Shown piece after piece: positions 12,046 through 23,482 of a stretch of 64,000 nucleotides of DNA. The stretch is taken from positions 434,001-498,000 of the forward strand of contig MZZL01000405.1 of the NCBI GenBank assembly GCA_002749535.1. Direction: 5' to 3'. Every line of letters starts with the position of its first letter. Position 1 is the first letter of the stretch. A program made the translations under genes and the position numbers. Below the pieces are notes generated by a model that was not told the DNA's origin, ran no database searches, and saw only the letters and a program-made list of their open reading frames with translations. The DNA comes from Apophysomyces variabilis. Taxonomy: Eukaryota; Mucoromycota; Mucoromycetes; Mucorales; Mucoraceae.

Positions 12046-13386
12046 ATGGGGAATCAAGCGAGTCGAGCGATTAAAAATTCAAAAGAACGAGCATGTTATA
12101 AACAATCAAAAACGAGGCGGCGAAGTATAGTCACTCTGGATAATCAATCCCAAGCATCAGTTATATCTCGACCAACAAGTTCACACTCGTACGGAAACTA
12201 TGATTGGATTGAAAACAACACGCCCGCAGCAAGCCTAGATCGTATGCCATCCACAGCCTCATCCTCCTCTCCCTCCCTGGCATTACATCCTCTCCCAAGG
12301 AAACCTTCTGCCATAGATCTAGTGAATGCTAGACGCAAACCAAGTGTCGTACGTTCCCAAGAAGATCTAAAAGAATTTGACAGACTTCAACGTCAGGTAT
12401 GAAAAACAACTTGGCTTCCCCTGTAGCTTTTTCAGCAAAAGAAAAAGTGACTCAAGCGCAAGAGTATCATAGCATTATCTTCTCAAAAGTGTCCGTAAAT
12501 CCAATATCTGGGCTCCAATAACACCTGGTAGTGTTGTGGTTGATGTTGGAAGCGGCAATGGTGTGTGGGCGTTTGACATGGCCAACCAGTTTAGCCATTT
12601 ACAAATCATCGGACTGGATATCCAACCTCCTCTTGAACAGCAAGGCACGCCAAAGAACCTCTCTTACCTCGAAGCAGATATCCATCAAACTTGGCCGCTG
12701 GCGGACAATTCCGTGGACCTGTAAGCCCTTTTCCTCTTTTCGCCCAAGGGGCCCCCGTGTCACCTACATGTTTTTTATTGTCAATTTTTTACCAACCTTT
12801 TTTGTCAAATAAGGATATTCCAGAGGAACATGGGTCCTATTATTCACAAACATCAATGGTCCCACGTTCTCAACGAAATGTTTCGCGTACTGAAACCAGG
12901 CGGCTATATCGAACTCTTAGAGAGCGACCTTTGGCATCATAATCCTGGTCCAGTCCTTCAAGAATTTGACAAGTATTTCCGCGATTATTGCACGGAACTC
13001 GAATTCGATTTTGCTTTTACAGAATCTTTGGCGTCCCAAATCAAAGATCATGGCTTTGATGCCATTGAACAACGCGAGATAGACATTCCTGTTGGTGAAT
13101 GGCCTCAGGACACAGGCAAGCATATTTCTCCTTTTTTGTTCGATCATTTTTCGAGAAAAGGGCAATGAACTAAAGGGAGAAGTTTATGTACATAGATCTG
13201 AAGCAGTTTGGGTTCATCAATAAGGAAACACAAAAGGCATTTCTCCGAAACAAGAAATCCTTCTACTTATCCAAATGGGAAATCACTTCGGAAGAATACG
13301 ATACAGCTGTACAACAAGTCCTCGAGGAATTTGAAGAATACCATGGGTTCCAACGCTTCCACTGCTGGATCGCAAGAAAACCCTAG
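12046..13386 (+). CDS. SAM-dependent methyltransferase with N-myristoylation-type N-terminus
   Basis: Four exons (12046-12396, 12473-12720, 12814-13115, 13196-13386) give 363 residues. The core is a class I Rossmann-fold methyltransferase: HYLLKS...NIWAPITPG, motif I VVVDVGSGNGVW (about residues 138-149), acidic loop GLDIQPP, then an LKPGGYIELLESD motif typical of this fungal family (methyltransferase-25 type). The substrate is unknown; relatives include LaeA-like fungal regulators, but that is not established here. The protein begins MGNQAS, which fits the N-myristoylation consensus (Gly2, Ser6), followed by about 110 basic, Ser-rich residues that may be disordered. I infer possible membrane tethering. 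The last intron (13116-13195) needs a GC donor (CAG|GCAAGC) to join DT to DLKQFGFINKE. Confidence 0.85.
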
Positions 13387-15919
13387 ACCTTTTATACTCC
13401 AAAAAGAGGGTTAAAAAAAGGCCTTTCTATTGTATATTTTTGTTCTGTCACATCTTTACCTGTTTAAAATATTCAGCTGTCCGTTTTCTTCCATGCTTAG
13501 CAAGAAATATGATGTAAATTACATACAGGTCTATCTGTCATGGGCTGGCCCCGCCTAAATATTGTATCGTTGACAAACAAGAAATGTATACGGTTACTCA
13601 AATACGCCTTTCTTTAAACGTTGGGGATGGATGGGGTATGCATTGATGAGTAATCCTTATTACCTTGGGAAAAGCACCTCTAAGAAACCGCAAGAATAAG
13701 GCTCTCTTCTTTTCATCGGGAAACGTAAAAAGAAACTCATGATGATACAGTAAATGAAGCGATCGAGTTAACTGATTTAGAAGCTTTGAGAGATCTAAGG
13801 TCATGAACACCCTCTCTATGAACCGGTGAAGCACCAAAAGCATAAATATCGTCAACCAAAACCCGCTCAACTCATCATTTGGTGCCCTGGTCATCTGTAT
13901 CAAGCCTAAACGCCGGCCGAATCATCTGTTCAGCCTAACAAAGCACGAATTTGTGCTTTAAAGGTACTGAGCCATATCACGATGAAAAAGAACTGACGTA
14001 CAGTATATCGGATTCATGCGGACCTTGGACTTCATATGGCTCCAGATGGCTGATAGGTAAGCTCTATTTCGTCAATAGAAAAGCACCGTGTTTGCATTGT
14101 GGCGTCCATATCGATTCTATTGACTTAACTGCTTACCGTTTTACATCTAAGCATTCGGAATCGGTATATGTTTGTACCGTTCAAGTTATCCAAGGGTTTA
14201 GCGAATGCGATATGAGTGTGAAAAAACGGACCATGCCTCCTCGGCACCACACACATTTCGGTACCTGAATTGCTGTTATATTCTGGACAGCCTTTTTGGT
14301 TGACAACAGCAAACCGTCTCTCACCTTTATGAAAATTATAGCGTCTCTTTAAAGAGATACCTGCAGGCATAAAATACCGACGCCACATGTTACCGCTAAT
14401 ACAATGTGTTCTCGCGTTAAGATGCAGAGAAGACACTAGCACTGTAAGCGTCATTATTTTAGTTCTCGGTTTTATCCAACTATTGGAGCAGCAAGGTACG
14501 TTAGGAAACACCCTTTTTCTCTCAGAAACCCGTAAAAAATCCTTTTGTAAACTCGTTTTATCACGCGCCTTTCCCTCTTTTCCAACTTGTCTGAGCCAAA
14601 AAGAAATAAAAAAAAATAAACAATGTTTATGTAGAGATACCTTTTGCCCCAACATGTTATAGCAAAACATTTTAGCCGGACAAGCACACAGAATTCGGAC
14701 TTTGGTTTCACAAGTTGGATCTGTGCCACCAAGCCCGCCATTGTGGACTAAAATAGAAAGCTGTTTTAGTCAAAAGAGTAGGCAGGACAATTTATCAGAT
14801 GGCCAAAGGAGATGATCCATTTAGAACACTTTTCTCCTTGCCAAGAGAAAACGAAAACTGAAAGCCATCATGAGAATCATGTGTTTAGTGGATATAAAAG
14901 AAAAAAAGGCAAAGAAAGGTGATGAGTGTCATGATATCAGCTTGCATAAGAACGAAAACAAAGGTGCTTGATCATTCTTTAACAAACAAAAAAAAAGAGA
15001 AAGAGAAACGAAGCTCAGTTGGCCGGTGAAAACGGAATGCATTGTTTTTCCCATTACATTTCAACCAGATATCAAATGGATAAAGAGGGGAAGGTGTGTC
15101 TAAGCTAGCAAATGGGACTTGTGATTAGTAGAGGGTTTGTGAGTCGTGCCCTGACACAATAATAATAACGGTAATTATAAGGATCATATCGGCTTTTCGC
15201 TCCAGAGTTACATCTAAATTTCTCGGGTCCGTTTCTAGATTCGATCACAAGTAAAAAAAAAGTCAGTAAAGATCGGCTAGAAGCCAAGACATCCAAAATA
15301 GAATCGGTTTTTTTTTTAATTTTGTTGACCTAGTCAGCAGAACTTGGTTCCCCTTTTCCCTTCATTGGTTACACTTATTAACCGAGAAAGAAACCAAAGC
15401 AGAAGGATTCTGTAGAACATTATGCAACCATTGACGCTCAAGAGGGAAACGATCTGGACTGAGAAAGAATTAAAAAAAACGCGTCTATATGGTAAAAGGT
15501 CCGCTTCAGGATTGGAAAAGTTCGCGCCAAAAATCCCAAAAGGCAATGACCGTGAAATTTAGCTTAGATTCCCCTATTCACCCTTGGTTTACAGGTCTGC
15601 CAAAGAACGACTAATGAACATTTGTCCAAAAGAAACAAATTGAACAATGTGTGGTGCACAAAAAGTAAAATTTTTTTTCACCAACTAATTAAGTTCGACC
15701 AATTTTAGATGTTTCAGCGTCTTGTAAACATCCCCTTTTCCAAGATATATATATATATATATAAAAACGTAGTCATTATATTATTAATAATTAAGAAGGA
15801 GAAGGGTGGATTCATGAATAAAAGTAGATTGAGGAGAGGGGGAAGGAAAAGGGAGGAAAGGGAACAATAATAAAAGGCGAGAGATACTGTTTATGAAATT
15901 TTTGATACAGTGTTCAACT
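13387..15919. other. Intergenic region without recognised genes
   Basis: About 2.5 kb with no convincing coding sequence. Overlapping open frames at 13.6-14.7 kb on both strands have no motif and are best treated as chance. An AT dinucleotide run lies at 15744-15762. Confidence 0.55.
15744..15762. repeat. (AT)n microsatellite
   Basis: About nine to ten uninterrupted AT units in an AT-rich spacer downstream of the minus-strand gene that ends at 15920. Confidence 0.8.
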
Positions 15920-16594
15920 TTAGTACTGCAATTTGCTAATGCTTACTGCAGGATTAGGTTGAAAAGTGTTTGGTGTCGGTTGAAATCGAGGGTCATTGTA
16001 ACGGAAAGGAAGAGGGGAATGACGAGGGTTGTTGTAAGGATAGAATAATGGTGCTGCTTGGCGATAAAACTTGGGTGGTTCTCGTGGCGCCCATCGACTC
16101 GGTCTTTTATTTTTCCACCTTGCTGGGGTTTCTTGTATTGGTGGCTGTTGTGTTTTTGCTTCTTGTTCTTTTTCTTCTGGCTTTTCGGTCATGGTGGGCT
16201 TCTGTCGTTTCTCCGCTTCCTCTTGCACCAAACGTTTAATTAACTGGAACAGTCGATGTTTCTCTTCTCGTAATTCTTGTAATTTCTTTTGGATCTCTAA
16301 TTCTGTCATGCCTTGAATGGTCCATGGTGTTGGCTGTTCCACCTTCTCCTCCAAGAGCTCAGCTTTTTCGACGGGAGGAGATGGTAAACCATTACAGACT
16401 TCGGGTTCTTCAATATGCCGTGTCTTTGGACTTGGTTCTTCTTCTCGCTCCATAGAACATTGACGTTGTTTACGTTTGCGCTGGATAATTACGTTTCGTA
16501 TCATTTGGATATGTTGTGAAGGCTGAAGTTTGTAGGTGACCACCTTATGCTCAGGGATGTCGTTCCATTCACCAAAGATTTTTTCAACCACCAT
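15920..16594 (-). CDS. Unrecognised Glu/Pro-rich protein with short coiled coil
   Basis: A single open frame of 224 residues. I do not recognise the family. Visible features: a basic stretch (IIQRKRKQRQ) near residues 36-45; a charged, probably helical segment around residues 98-130 containing KLQELREEKHRLFQLIKRLV; a Glu/Lys/Pro-rich linker; and an Arg/Pro/aromatic C-terminus with RWAPREPPKFYRQ and repeated Pro-Tyr/Phe. Composition and codon use look like real coding sequence, and a pyrimidine-rich leader in coding sense (plus-strand purines at 16605-16715) sits immediately upstream of the ATG, as for other genes here. A nuclear or RNA-associated role is possible from composition but is only a guess. 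Confidence 0.6.
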   Translation of the reverse strand: MVVEKIFGEWNDIPEHKVVTYKLQPSQHIQMIRNVIIQRKRKQRQCSMEREEEPSPKTRHIEEPEVCNGLPSPPVEKAELLEEKVEQPTPWTIQGMTELEIQKKLQELREEKHRLFQLIKRLVQEEAEKRQKPTMTEKPEEKEQEAKTQQPPIQETPARWKNKRPSRWAPREPPKFYRQAAPLFYPYNNPRHSPLPFRYNDPRFQPTPNTFQPNPAVSISKLQY

Positions 16595-17526
16595 TCAATG
16601 CAATACCAAAAAAAAAAAAAAAGGAGAAGAAAAGGGAGAAAAGGAAAGGAAAGGAAAAGAAAAAGAAAAAGAAACAGTGACCCAATTAAAAAAAAAAAAA
16701 AGAAAGAGAAAAGGTCTTTAATTTTTTTGGATTGAAAGATTCGTTCAGTTTTAGTTGACTTAATTTCTTTCCCGCCATTTCCCTAAACAATGATTGACCT
16801 CTTGCCGGTTCGGTTATTCGACGCAGCAGATAACTTTTCCAACCAGTTTTCCTATCGTATCCGAAAGTATGATGCACATATAAAAAAAAAATAGATGGGA
16901 TCTCATCATGCGTTTGCTGTCTATTTCCATATTATCAACCTATAGAAACCCCGTCAAGATAATGACTAACCGTTTCATCGCTCATGAAACAGCGCGCATC
17001 TTGGTCTTGGTCAAATGGAACATATTAGATTTTTTTTTCTTTTTTTACTTTATCTTTACGACCACTTCTAAAAACCATAGTATCGCGAAATACAAAAAAC
17101 ATGAAAGATCTAGATCATAAGCACAAAGTACCACCTAGTTGATGAAACTTTACGCAAAAAAGCTTCCCGTCACGAGTTCTTTCGTTCATGGAGTGATTGC
17201 CATTAAGTGAAGCGTTTCCACTAGACTTCATTTCTTATTATCATACAATGACAAGAAATGAATATGGTTCCGTAACTTCTGACTTCCACATGAACTGTTC
17301 CTTCATGTTATGGACGTGATGCGCTTAAACAGATGTAAGAACCATGGTGATGGATTAGAGCCACTGCTCAACGCGTGACCGGTGTTTAACATTTGAGATT
17401 TGGGTTTCCCAAGTTGGTTGAGTGAGGGCATGCATTTCCATAAACTTAAAGCTCCGCCGTACCTTACCACTTTTTTAACTGATGGACAGGAATCCATTCT
17501 TGCCTGCATCAGGCAGCATCTCATCG
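16595..17526. other. Divergent intergenic region
   Basis: Lies between the minus-strand 224-residue gene and plus-strand SEC8. It holds a purine-rich block (A and G, about 16605-16715) serving as upstream leader of the minus-strand gene, and otherwise AT-rich sequence with no motif I can name. Confidence 0.5.
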
Positions 17527-20500
17527 ATGACGCAAAGAGGTGGTTATTATACCGAGGAAAACGGCCACGCATACAGACAACAGGGGGACTTTTCAGAAGT
17601 AGAAGGTACTTAACCAAAACACGACTTGAAGGAAATAGCAGTAAGAATGAAGCATAACACTCGCACCGTCCTCTTTTTTTTCCTTTTGGGTCTCTGTAGC
17701 TGTCCTACAGGAAATTCACGATGGTTGGGAATTTATGCTTGAGGACGATGTACATCATCAGCATTGCACGATCGCGGTATTCTTTATTCATGATGTTACA
17801 ATAGTTCGATCCGGTCACATTAGCTCTGGCGTTAATGGATGACAGCTCTGTTGGCAGAGGAAAAGACTACAGTACCTTTCAGCAAATGCTAAGAAACTTG
17901 GATATAGCATTGAAATCGATTGTTGATGGTAAAGAATCTGGGAACAAGGGACCAAATCATTCTGAATATCTGACGGTGTACTTATAATTGTCGCAGACTA
18001 TTATCAGGGATTCAATAATTCAATTGGAACCTTTGGTGGCGTATTACAGCACATCAACGGTATGAATACATGGCTCAATTTGGCTTTTCTTTTCTAATTC
18101 ACCCATATTCACAGATTCACAAAGTCGGGTTGCACAAATGAAGAATAACTTAAAAAAGTGCAAAGAAGAGCTACTGGAGAAACGTACCGACTTGCTAAAC
18201 ATGTGGTTTAAAAGCCAGCAGCATAAGGAAATGTTGAGTTTGTTAGAGACACTGTAAGGAAAACTATGAATGGATAAGGATTGTCTCAAACGGCTTGACG
18301 TGTTGTTGACCCCAATTAGAGAAGAGATCCGCACGACACCAGAAAAACTCGAAAATTTGATGACCAGTAAACATGTTTTGGCCGCTGCAAAGCTATTGAT
18401 GGAGTCGCTTAAGATTGTCAACAATAAAGACATGATGCAGATCGGTGCCCTCGATGACATCCGACGGACTTTAGCGAGCCAGAAGAACGTAATATTGGAA
18501 TCGTTACTTTGGGAAGAAGCATCTCATCTCGAACGCTCTTGTTTAGTATTTATACGATTTATTGATTGAGGAGATACATAACCATCTGTACCTTAAAAGC
18601 CCGTTTTGCGATAAAAGATGGACCGAATACGTCCATGATCAGCAGCAGCGTAAGTCTGACGAGACGGATACATACACACACAGAGAAATCAATTGACGAT
18701 CATTACGCTCTCAGTCCCCGAATCCCCAATCAAACCTCGAAGGTAAAACTGTGCAAAGGTTCCTCCCAGAAGACTTTTGTATGGACTTTTTTTTTTTATT
18801 TCACTTTAGTTTCGGTGATGTTGCACGAAAGCAGGACGTATCGACAAGTAAGTTTCTTATGGCGAAAACGGATTTAAGTAATCATAATCCTCAGGTGCCG
18901 ACGAGCCGGACAAGGACATGTTTGCGTTGGATGAGAATGATATTGTAGGATTCATTTCTTTGAAAGCGATGTGGCTCATGAAGAAGATGTTTTAGTTGGC
19001 AGAAGATCCCGATAAGAATCCTGAAACAGATTCTTATTACTACATGGAAATCATTATGGAGGCATTGGCTGTATTAGGTGAAGTTCCTACAGCGTTAGAG
19101 GTACGTCGCTCACTCTCTGTGTATGGTTCTGGATGTTGAGTCATGCCTTGTACATATCCGTGATAGACCATTCAGGAAAGACTTCCTTTCGAAATCCATA
19201 CGCTTGTAGACAAAACCATTGCGGAAGTAGAGGCGAGGTTTGTTTGTGTTAATCCTCAAATTATTCATATATGACATTATTTTCCTTAGACATGCGGATC
19301 AATCCATTGTTACAGACCGTCGAAGGGACAATAATACAGACGATTCAGATATATACTGTCTGGACAAAGCCAACACAGAAGCTAAGAACGAAATTTTGAA
19401 GGATTTGCTATGGACACTGTATTCAAAAATGGAGGCTGTTCTTCGTGGCCATCGTTTTACTGAGACATGTGCTCGTAGAATCAAGCGGGTAGATTATTTT
19501 AGGACGAGGAAATTCAATCCATCTCATTGTGTGTCTTTAGAGAATTGCTTTATCGGACGGTGATGGTAAAAAGGAAGAGGCGTGTTATATTTAATCCGTA
19601 TTGACTCTAAGCATCGAAAAGGGCCGCAAGAGAATTTCAACATATACCATTTTCATGAGATCTGGAGACCTGTGCAGGCCGAGGTAAAAAAAGAATGGTG
19701 AAATCGAGGTCATTGGGTTGAAATTGAACGGCTGTTATAGATCCGCCTATTGTTGCAAGATTATTTAACAAGCCGTGAGCATTCCTCATCATCACTTCAG
19801 CAATCTATTGTTACCCCAGACAATGCTTCTGGGAAGAGCAGTTTTTCCACGTCTCGGGAGAAAAACAATCAGATATTCAAATTCACTGAAGCTACGATGG
19901 ATCCTGAGCTGGAAGATGTTTATCAGAATGTTCGTAATACTTTGCAGAACACTTTCAAAAAGCAGGGACAGGGTTTTGCTCTTGCAGGTGGCAAAAAGTC
20001 GGATGTGGCGCTGCATTCTAGTATTATCGACAAATATGCAAACGACATGGTGTCAAAAGGCCATAAGCTATTGGTCAAACCGGATGCTTATAACGTAAGC
20101 GTGTTGCTGAAGCCAACCATGGCGTTCCTACAGCGTTTACGGGAAGTTTTTCCAAATTAGTAAGTAACCAAAACAGAAGTGTTAACAAGCGGTTTGCTTA
20201 TTCGGACCATAGCGACGATCAAAATGCGGAAGGATTTGGTAACTTCTTGGATGATTTCGCAGTCAACGTCTTCCTCCCACAAATCGAGGAGAAAGTAATG
20301 CAGCTTATTCACCATGCAACAGTTGGTATGTTTTTTTTGATTAACGTGCATATGTTGTTTTGCCATGGTTAAATGTTTCCTTTGTTCTTGCCATTTTTAG
20401 GTATGGACGCATTTCAAGACGATCGCAACTATAAGAACCACTCTAAATACCCCATTGTCAAGGTAATGTGCGAGGATAAAAAGAGCGGAATGATGAACTC

Positions 20501-22373
20501 ACACCGCTGCTATGTAGAGCGCTGTAGCATTAATATCCGTCATACAAAGTTTGTGCCGAACAATGCATAGCATGCCATTTCATACAGAAGAATATCTCAG
20601 AATGATAGAGGTAGTTCTTTTGAAGTACTACGAAAAATGCTATCAGCGGTTTTACTGTAAGTCATTGGTAGCAGTACCCGTGGCCAAACATTGATAACCA
20701 ACTGTTTATCTAGCGACTGTTGCTAAAGGCAGTGCCTATACTGGCAAAGAGTCTAATGTAGCGGAAATGGATATCAGCACAAGCGGAGATTGGGCGCAAG
20801 ACGAAAGTCTTGTCGGGCTGCTGGCGCAAAACCCATTCTTCAACGATGAGATGGTAAATTCTAACAACCATTGATATATCATACATAAGATGATTTACGG
20901 TATGTCGTGTTTTTAATTTTTGTAGAAGTCAGACAATGAGTTTATCAAGGCTTTGAATCAAGCAGTAAGTATGACTTGAGAGAGAGATAGTTGCCAGGGT
21001 ACTTAACCCTTGAGCAGGAAATCACCATGGAATTGAAGCTCAAGAATGACCGGCAACTTGAAGCAGACGAGCTTATCTTTGATTCCAAGCGTCTTATCGC
21101 GCTTGGAAGATTGTATCACAGCTTGGTGGGTAGCATGGGTTGCTGTAAATCTATGTTCATTAACGACTTGATCTGTTAGAAATGGTTTGTACGTGAGATA
21201 TGGGAGTTACGCACCCCGAACCAAGCTACAAGAGTGCCACCGGTCAGTCTACCGAATGTTGCGGATGAAAAAATGGAAGTGGAAGATATTACCGAGGTAT
21301 TGGCTGTATGTTGAAGGAGAAAATACATGCTAATCGTTTGGTTCTTTTTCTTTTCAGGCTGCTGCATCTTTACGATGGGCGCAGAACAATAAAAGACTTT
21401 CCACTACGGAGGACACAGGATCTGTTATGCTTCCCCTACGTGGTGAAACCTTAACGTACGGACGATACGCCACATGTTTTTCTTTTTAAGTTTTCTAATC
21501 CGTTTGAAATTGAAACTAGGCGTTTTGATCAATTGCTGACGACCTATCAACAACTGGCAGAAACTTGTCTTTTTACGTTGCGTTTAGAAGGTCGATGCCA
21601 TACGATGTATTATCTGGAGATGGCTATCCGAGAGGTAACAAAATCCAATGTCCTTATGTTAGTGCAGCGTGAGTTTAATCAGACGTTAGGGTAATTACTA
21701 TCTGGAGGATGAGACATTTGAGCCTGATCCGTATGTGATCACGCTTAATTCCGATCTGATGGATATTGACGATTGTATTAACGCATCGTTGCCTCCAAAA
21801 GATGAAATGTAAGTAGATGGGGACAAGTTTACCATGAATAGAAAGGTCTAATATCAATTTCCTTTTTAGGTTTGCATTTGACGGACTTCCTGCGTTGGCT
21901 GTCCATTTACTTATTACGGACGCTTCCCACATTAAGCGTATGAATAAGAATGGCGTTCAAAAGATGGTGCGCAACATCATGGCGCTCCAGCAAAATCTTA
22001 GTAATTTTACTCCGCCATTACAAAGTGCGGTGTTGGATCGAGCTCGTGATTACTATCAAACCTTTAATTTGGGTAGCGAGGTAAAACGCCAAGGGAGGGG
22101 TGGGGGTGGGGGTGGGGAGGTAAAGAATGCATAATATATTCATGTGATTTTTAGGCGTTAATCCGCAGTATCCGTGAAAATGGGCCTACATTCACATTTG
22201 ATGAATACCGAGTTATTCTAGGCTTGATGCATGATGTGGGACGGGAGTTAGAAAGTGAACCCAAGAGTGCTGAAACACCCGTTACGGCTCAAGAGGAGGG
22301 CAATCGATCAAGTGCCAGTTACAATGAGTGGCTGATGAAGCTTGTCGAAGTCATGGGAGACTATGATACATAA
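17527..22373 (+). CDS. SEC8: Exocyst complex subunit Sec8 (EXOC4)
   Basis: Sec8 is a core subunit of the octameric exocyst that tethers secretory vesicles to the plasma membrane. More than fifteen short exons rebuild the family. The N-terminal Sec8 domain reads LQEIHDGWEFM, FDPVTLALALMDDSS, FGGVLQHINDSQSRV, KSQQHKEMLSLLE, LMTSKHVLAAAKLLMESL and EEIHNHLYLKSPFCDKRW (17.7-18.6 kb). The central part carries YHFHEIWRPVQAE and FLDDFAVNVFLPQIEEKV. The C-terminal part carries RFDQLLTTYQQLAETCLFTL and FDEYRVILGLMHDVGRELE, ending at TAA 22371-22373. The start at 17527 (MTQRGGYYTEEN) is my choice: exon 17527-17605 joins in phase to 17700-17749. An alternative longer frame from 17400 cannot be excluded. 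The reading frame breaks near 20150 (see findings). The last intron holds a G-quadruplex motif. Confidence 0.92.
22093..22120 (+). other. G-quadruplex motif in the last SEC8 intron
   Basis: Five G runs of three to five bases separated by single A or T bases, on the coding (non-template) strand inside the final intron, just after its 5' splice site. Single-base loops predict a very stable quadruplex in DNA or in the pre-mRNA. Confidence 0.85.
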
Positions 22374-23330
22374 GAAGAAAGGATTTCGGTATGTTATGAG
22401 ACCTTCCAGTCATTAGAAGGATCGTGAGAAGAATAACTTGTAAAACTTTTACGGGGAATGACACATGTTTTTCACAAAGCTCGGGAATAATGTAAATCTT
22501 CTCATAGCCATTTAGCCCATGCAACATGTGAAGGAAAAATAGAAGAAATAAACATTCAGTGAGGGAATATTTAGTATGATTTTGGGGAGTGGGAGTAAAT
22601 GTGTGGAGAATCAGCCCGCGGTTCTTCTTCCCAATCAGGGTGGGGAAGTGATATAGAGAGAGGGAAGGAGAGAGTGAACCCTGGTGAGAAAATTCTCAGG
22701 CACAGAAACTTTTTTCTTTTTTACATAACACCAACTCCACACATTCACAGAAAAAGCACGTGGGGAAATATAAAAGGCGGTACAAAAAAGGCTTGTTGAT
22801 TTCTTCGGTCCGCCACGGGTTGCCAATTTTTCTGGCTTTTGCACACAGACCCCAACGAAGCGGGGAGAGAGACAGAGAGAGAGCGCGAAAGAGAAGGAGA
22901 AAGTGTGTGTATAAAAGAGAAACTCAGCCGGTGCAACGGGAATTGACGGAACGGATATCAAAAGAGTATTTCCTATCCAACGCGAATGTTCAGAATTTCT
23001 CTCACGAAAATTTAAGGGTTTTCACACGGATCAAACTTCTAAATGAGGGTTCCTTTGTTTATTTTTCAAGGTTGGATAAAAAAAAAAGAGTTATATGTAC
23101 AGTAAGAACAAAAAGAGAAAAAGAAATTATAAACTCAAAGTTAGAAGAAAAGGGAGGAAGAAAAGAAACAGGAGACAGAGAGAAAGAGAGAAAGACAGAA
23201 AAAGAGGAGAGAGGGGAGGTTAGAAAGAGAGAGAGAGAGAGATGGAGGCATAGTATGAAGTAAGGGTAAAAAAAAATAAGGAGGTAAAGGGGAGAGTGTA
23301 ATAGAGAACAAGGGGGCGGGAAAAGAAAGC

Positions 23331-23364
<34 letters not shown>

Positions 23365-23482
23365 AAAGTCCATGTCTATGGTAATTTCTTTGTCTTTTTT
23401 TTTCCCTTATTGCTCCTTTGCCTTTTTGTTTTTTAATTGTATACAATGAAGAAGAAACAGGAGATAAATTTGTAAAGGAATT
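22374..23482. other. Polypurine region between convergent SEC8 and CreA-like genes
   Basis: No gene seen. From about 22640 to 23370 the plus strand is dominated by GA, GAGACA and GAAA motifs with clean GA runs at about 22862-22885, 23226-23241 and 23341-23363. Open frames on both strands here are low-complexity artefacts. Confidence 0.7.

Noticed and set aside
17303..17657. Longer alternative first exon of SEC8 from 17400
   Set aside because: It can be joined in phase, but its sequence is less plausible than the MTQRGG start at 17527, and a GTACTT donor at 17606 gives a better leader. Kept only as an alternative.
22599..23446. Several Lys/Arg/Glu- or Ser/Leu-rich frames in the polypurine tract
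   Set aside because: Low-complexity translations of GA repeats on both strands; no motif, no splice pattern.
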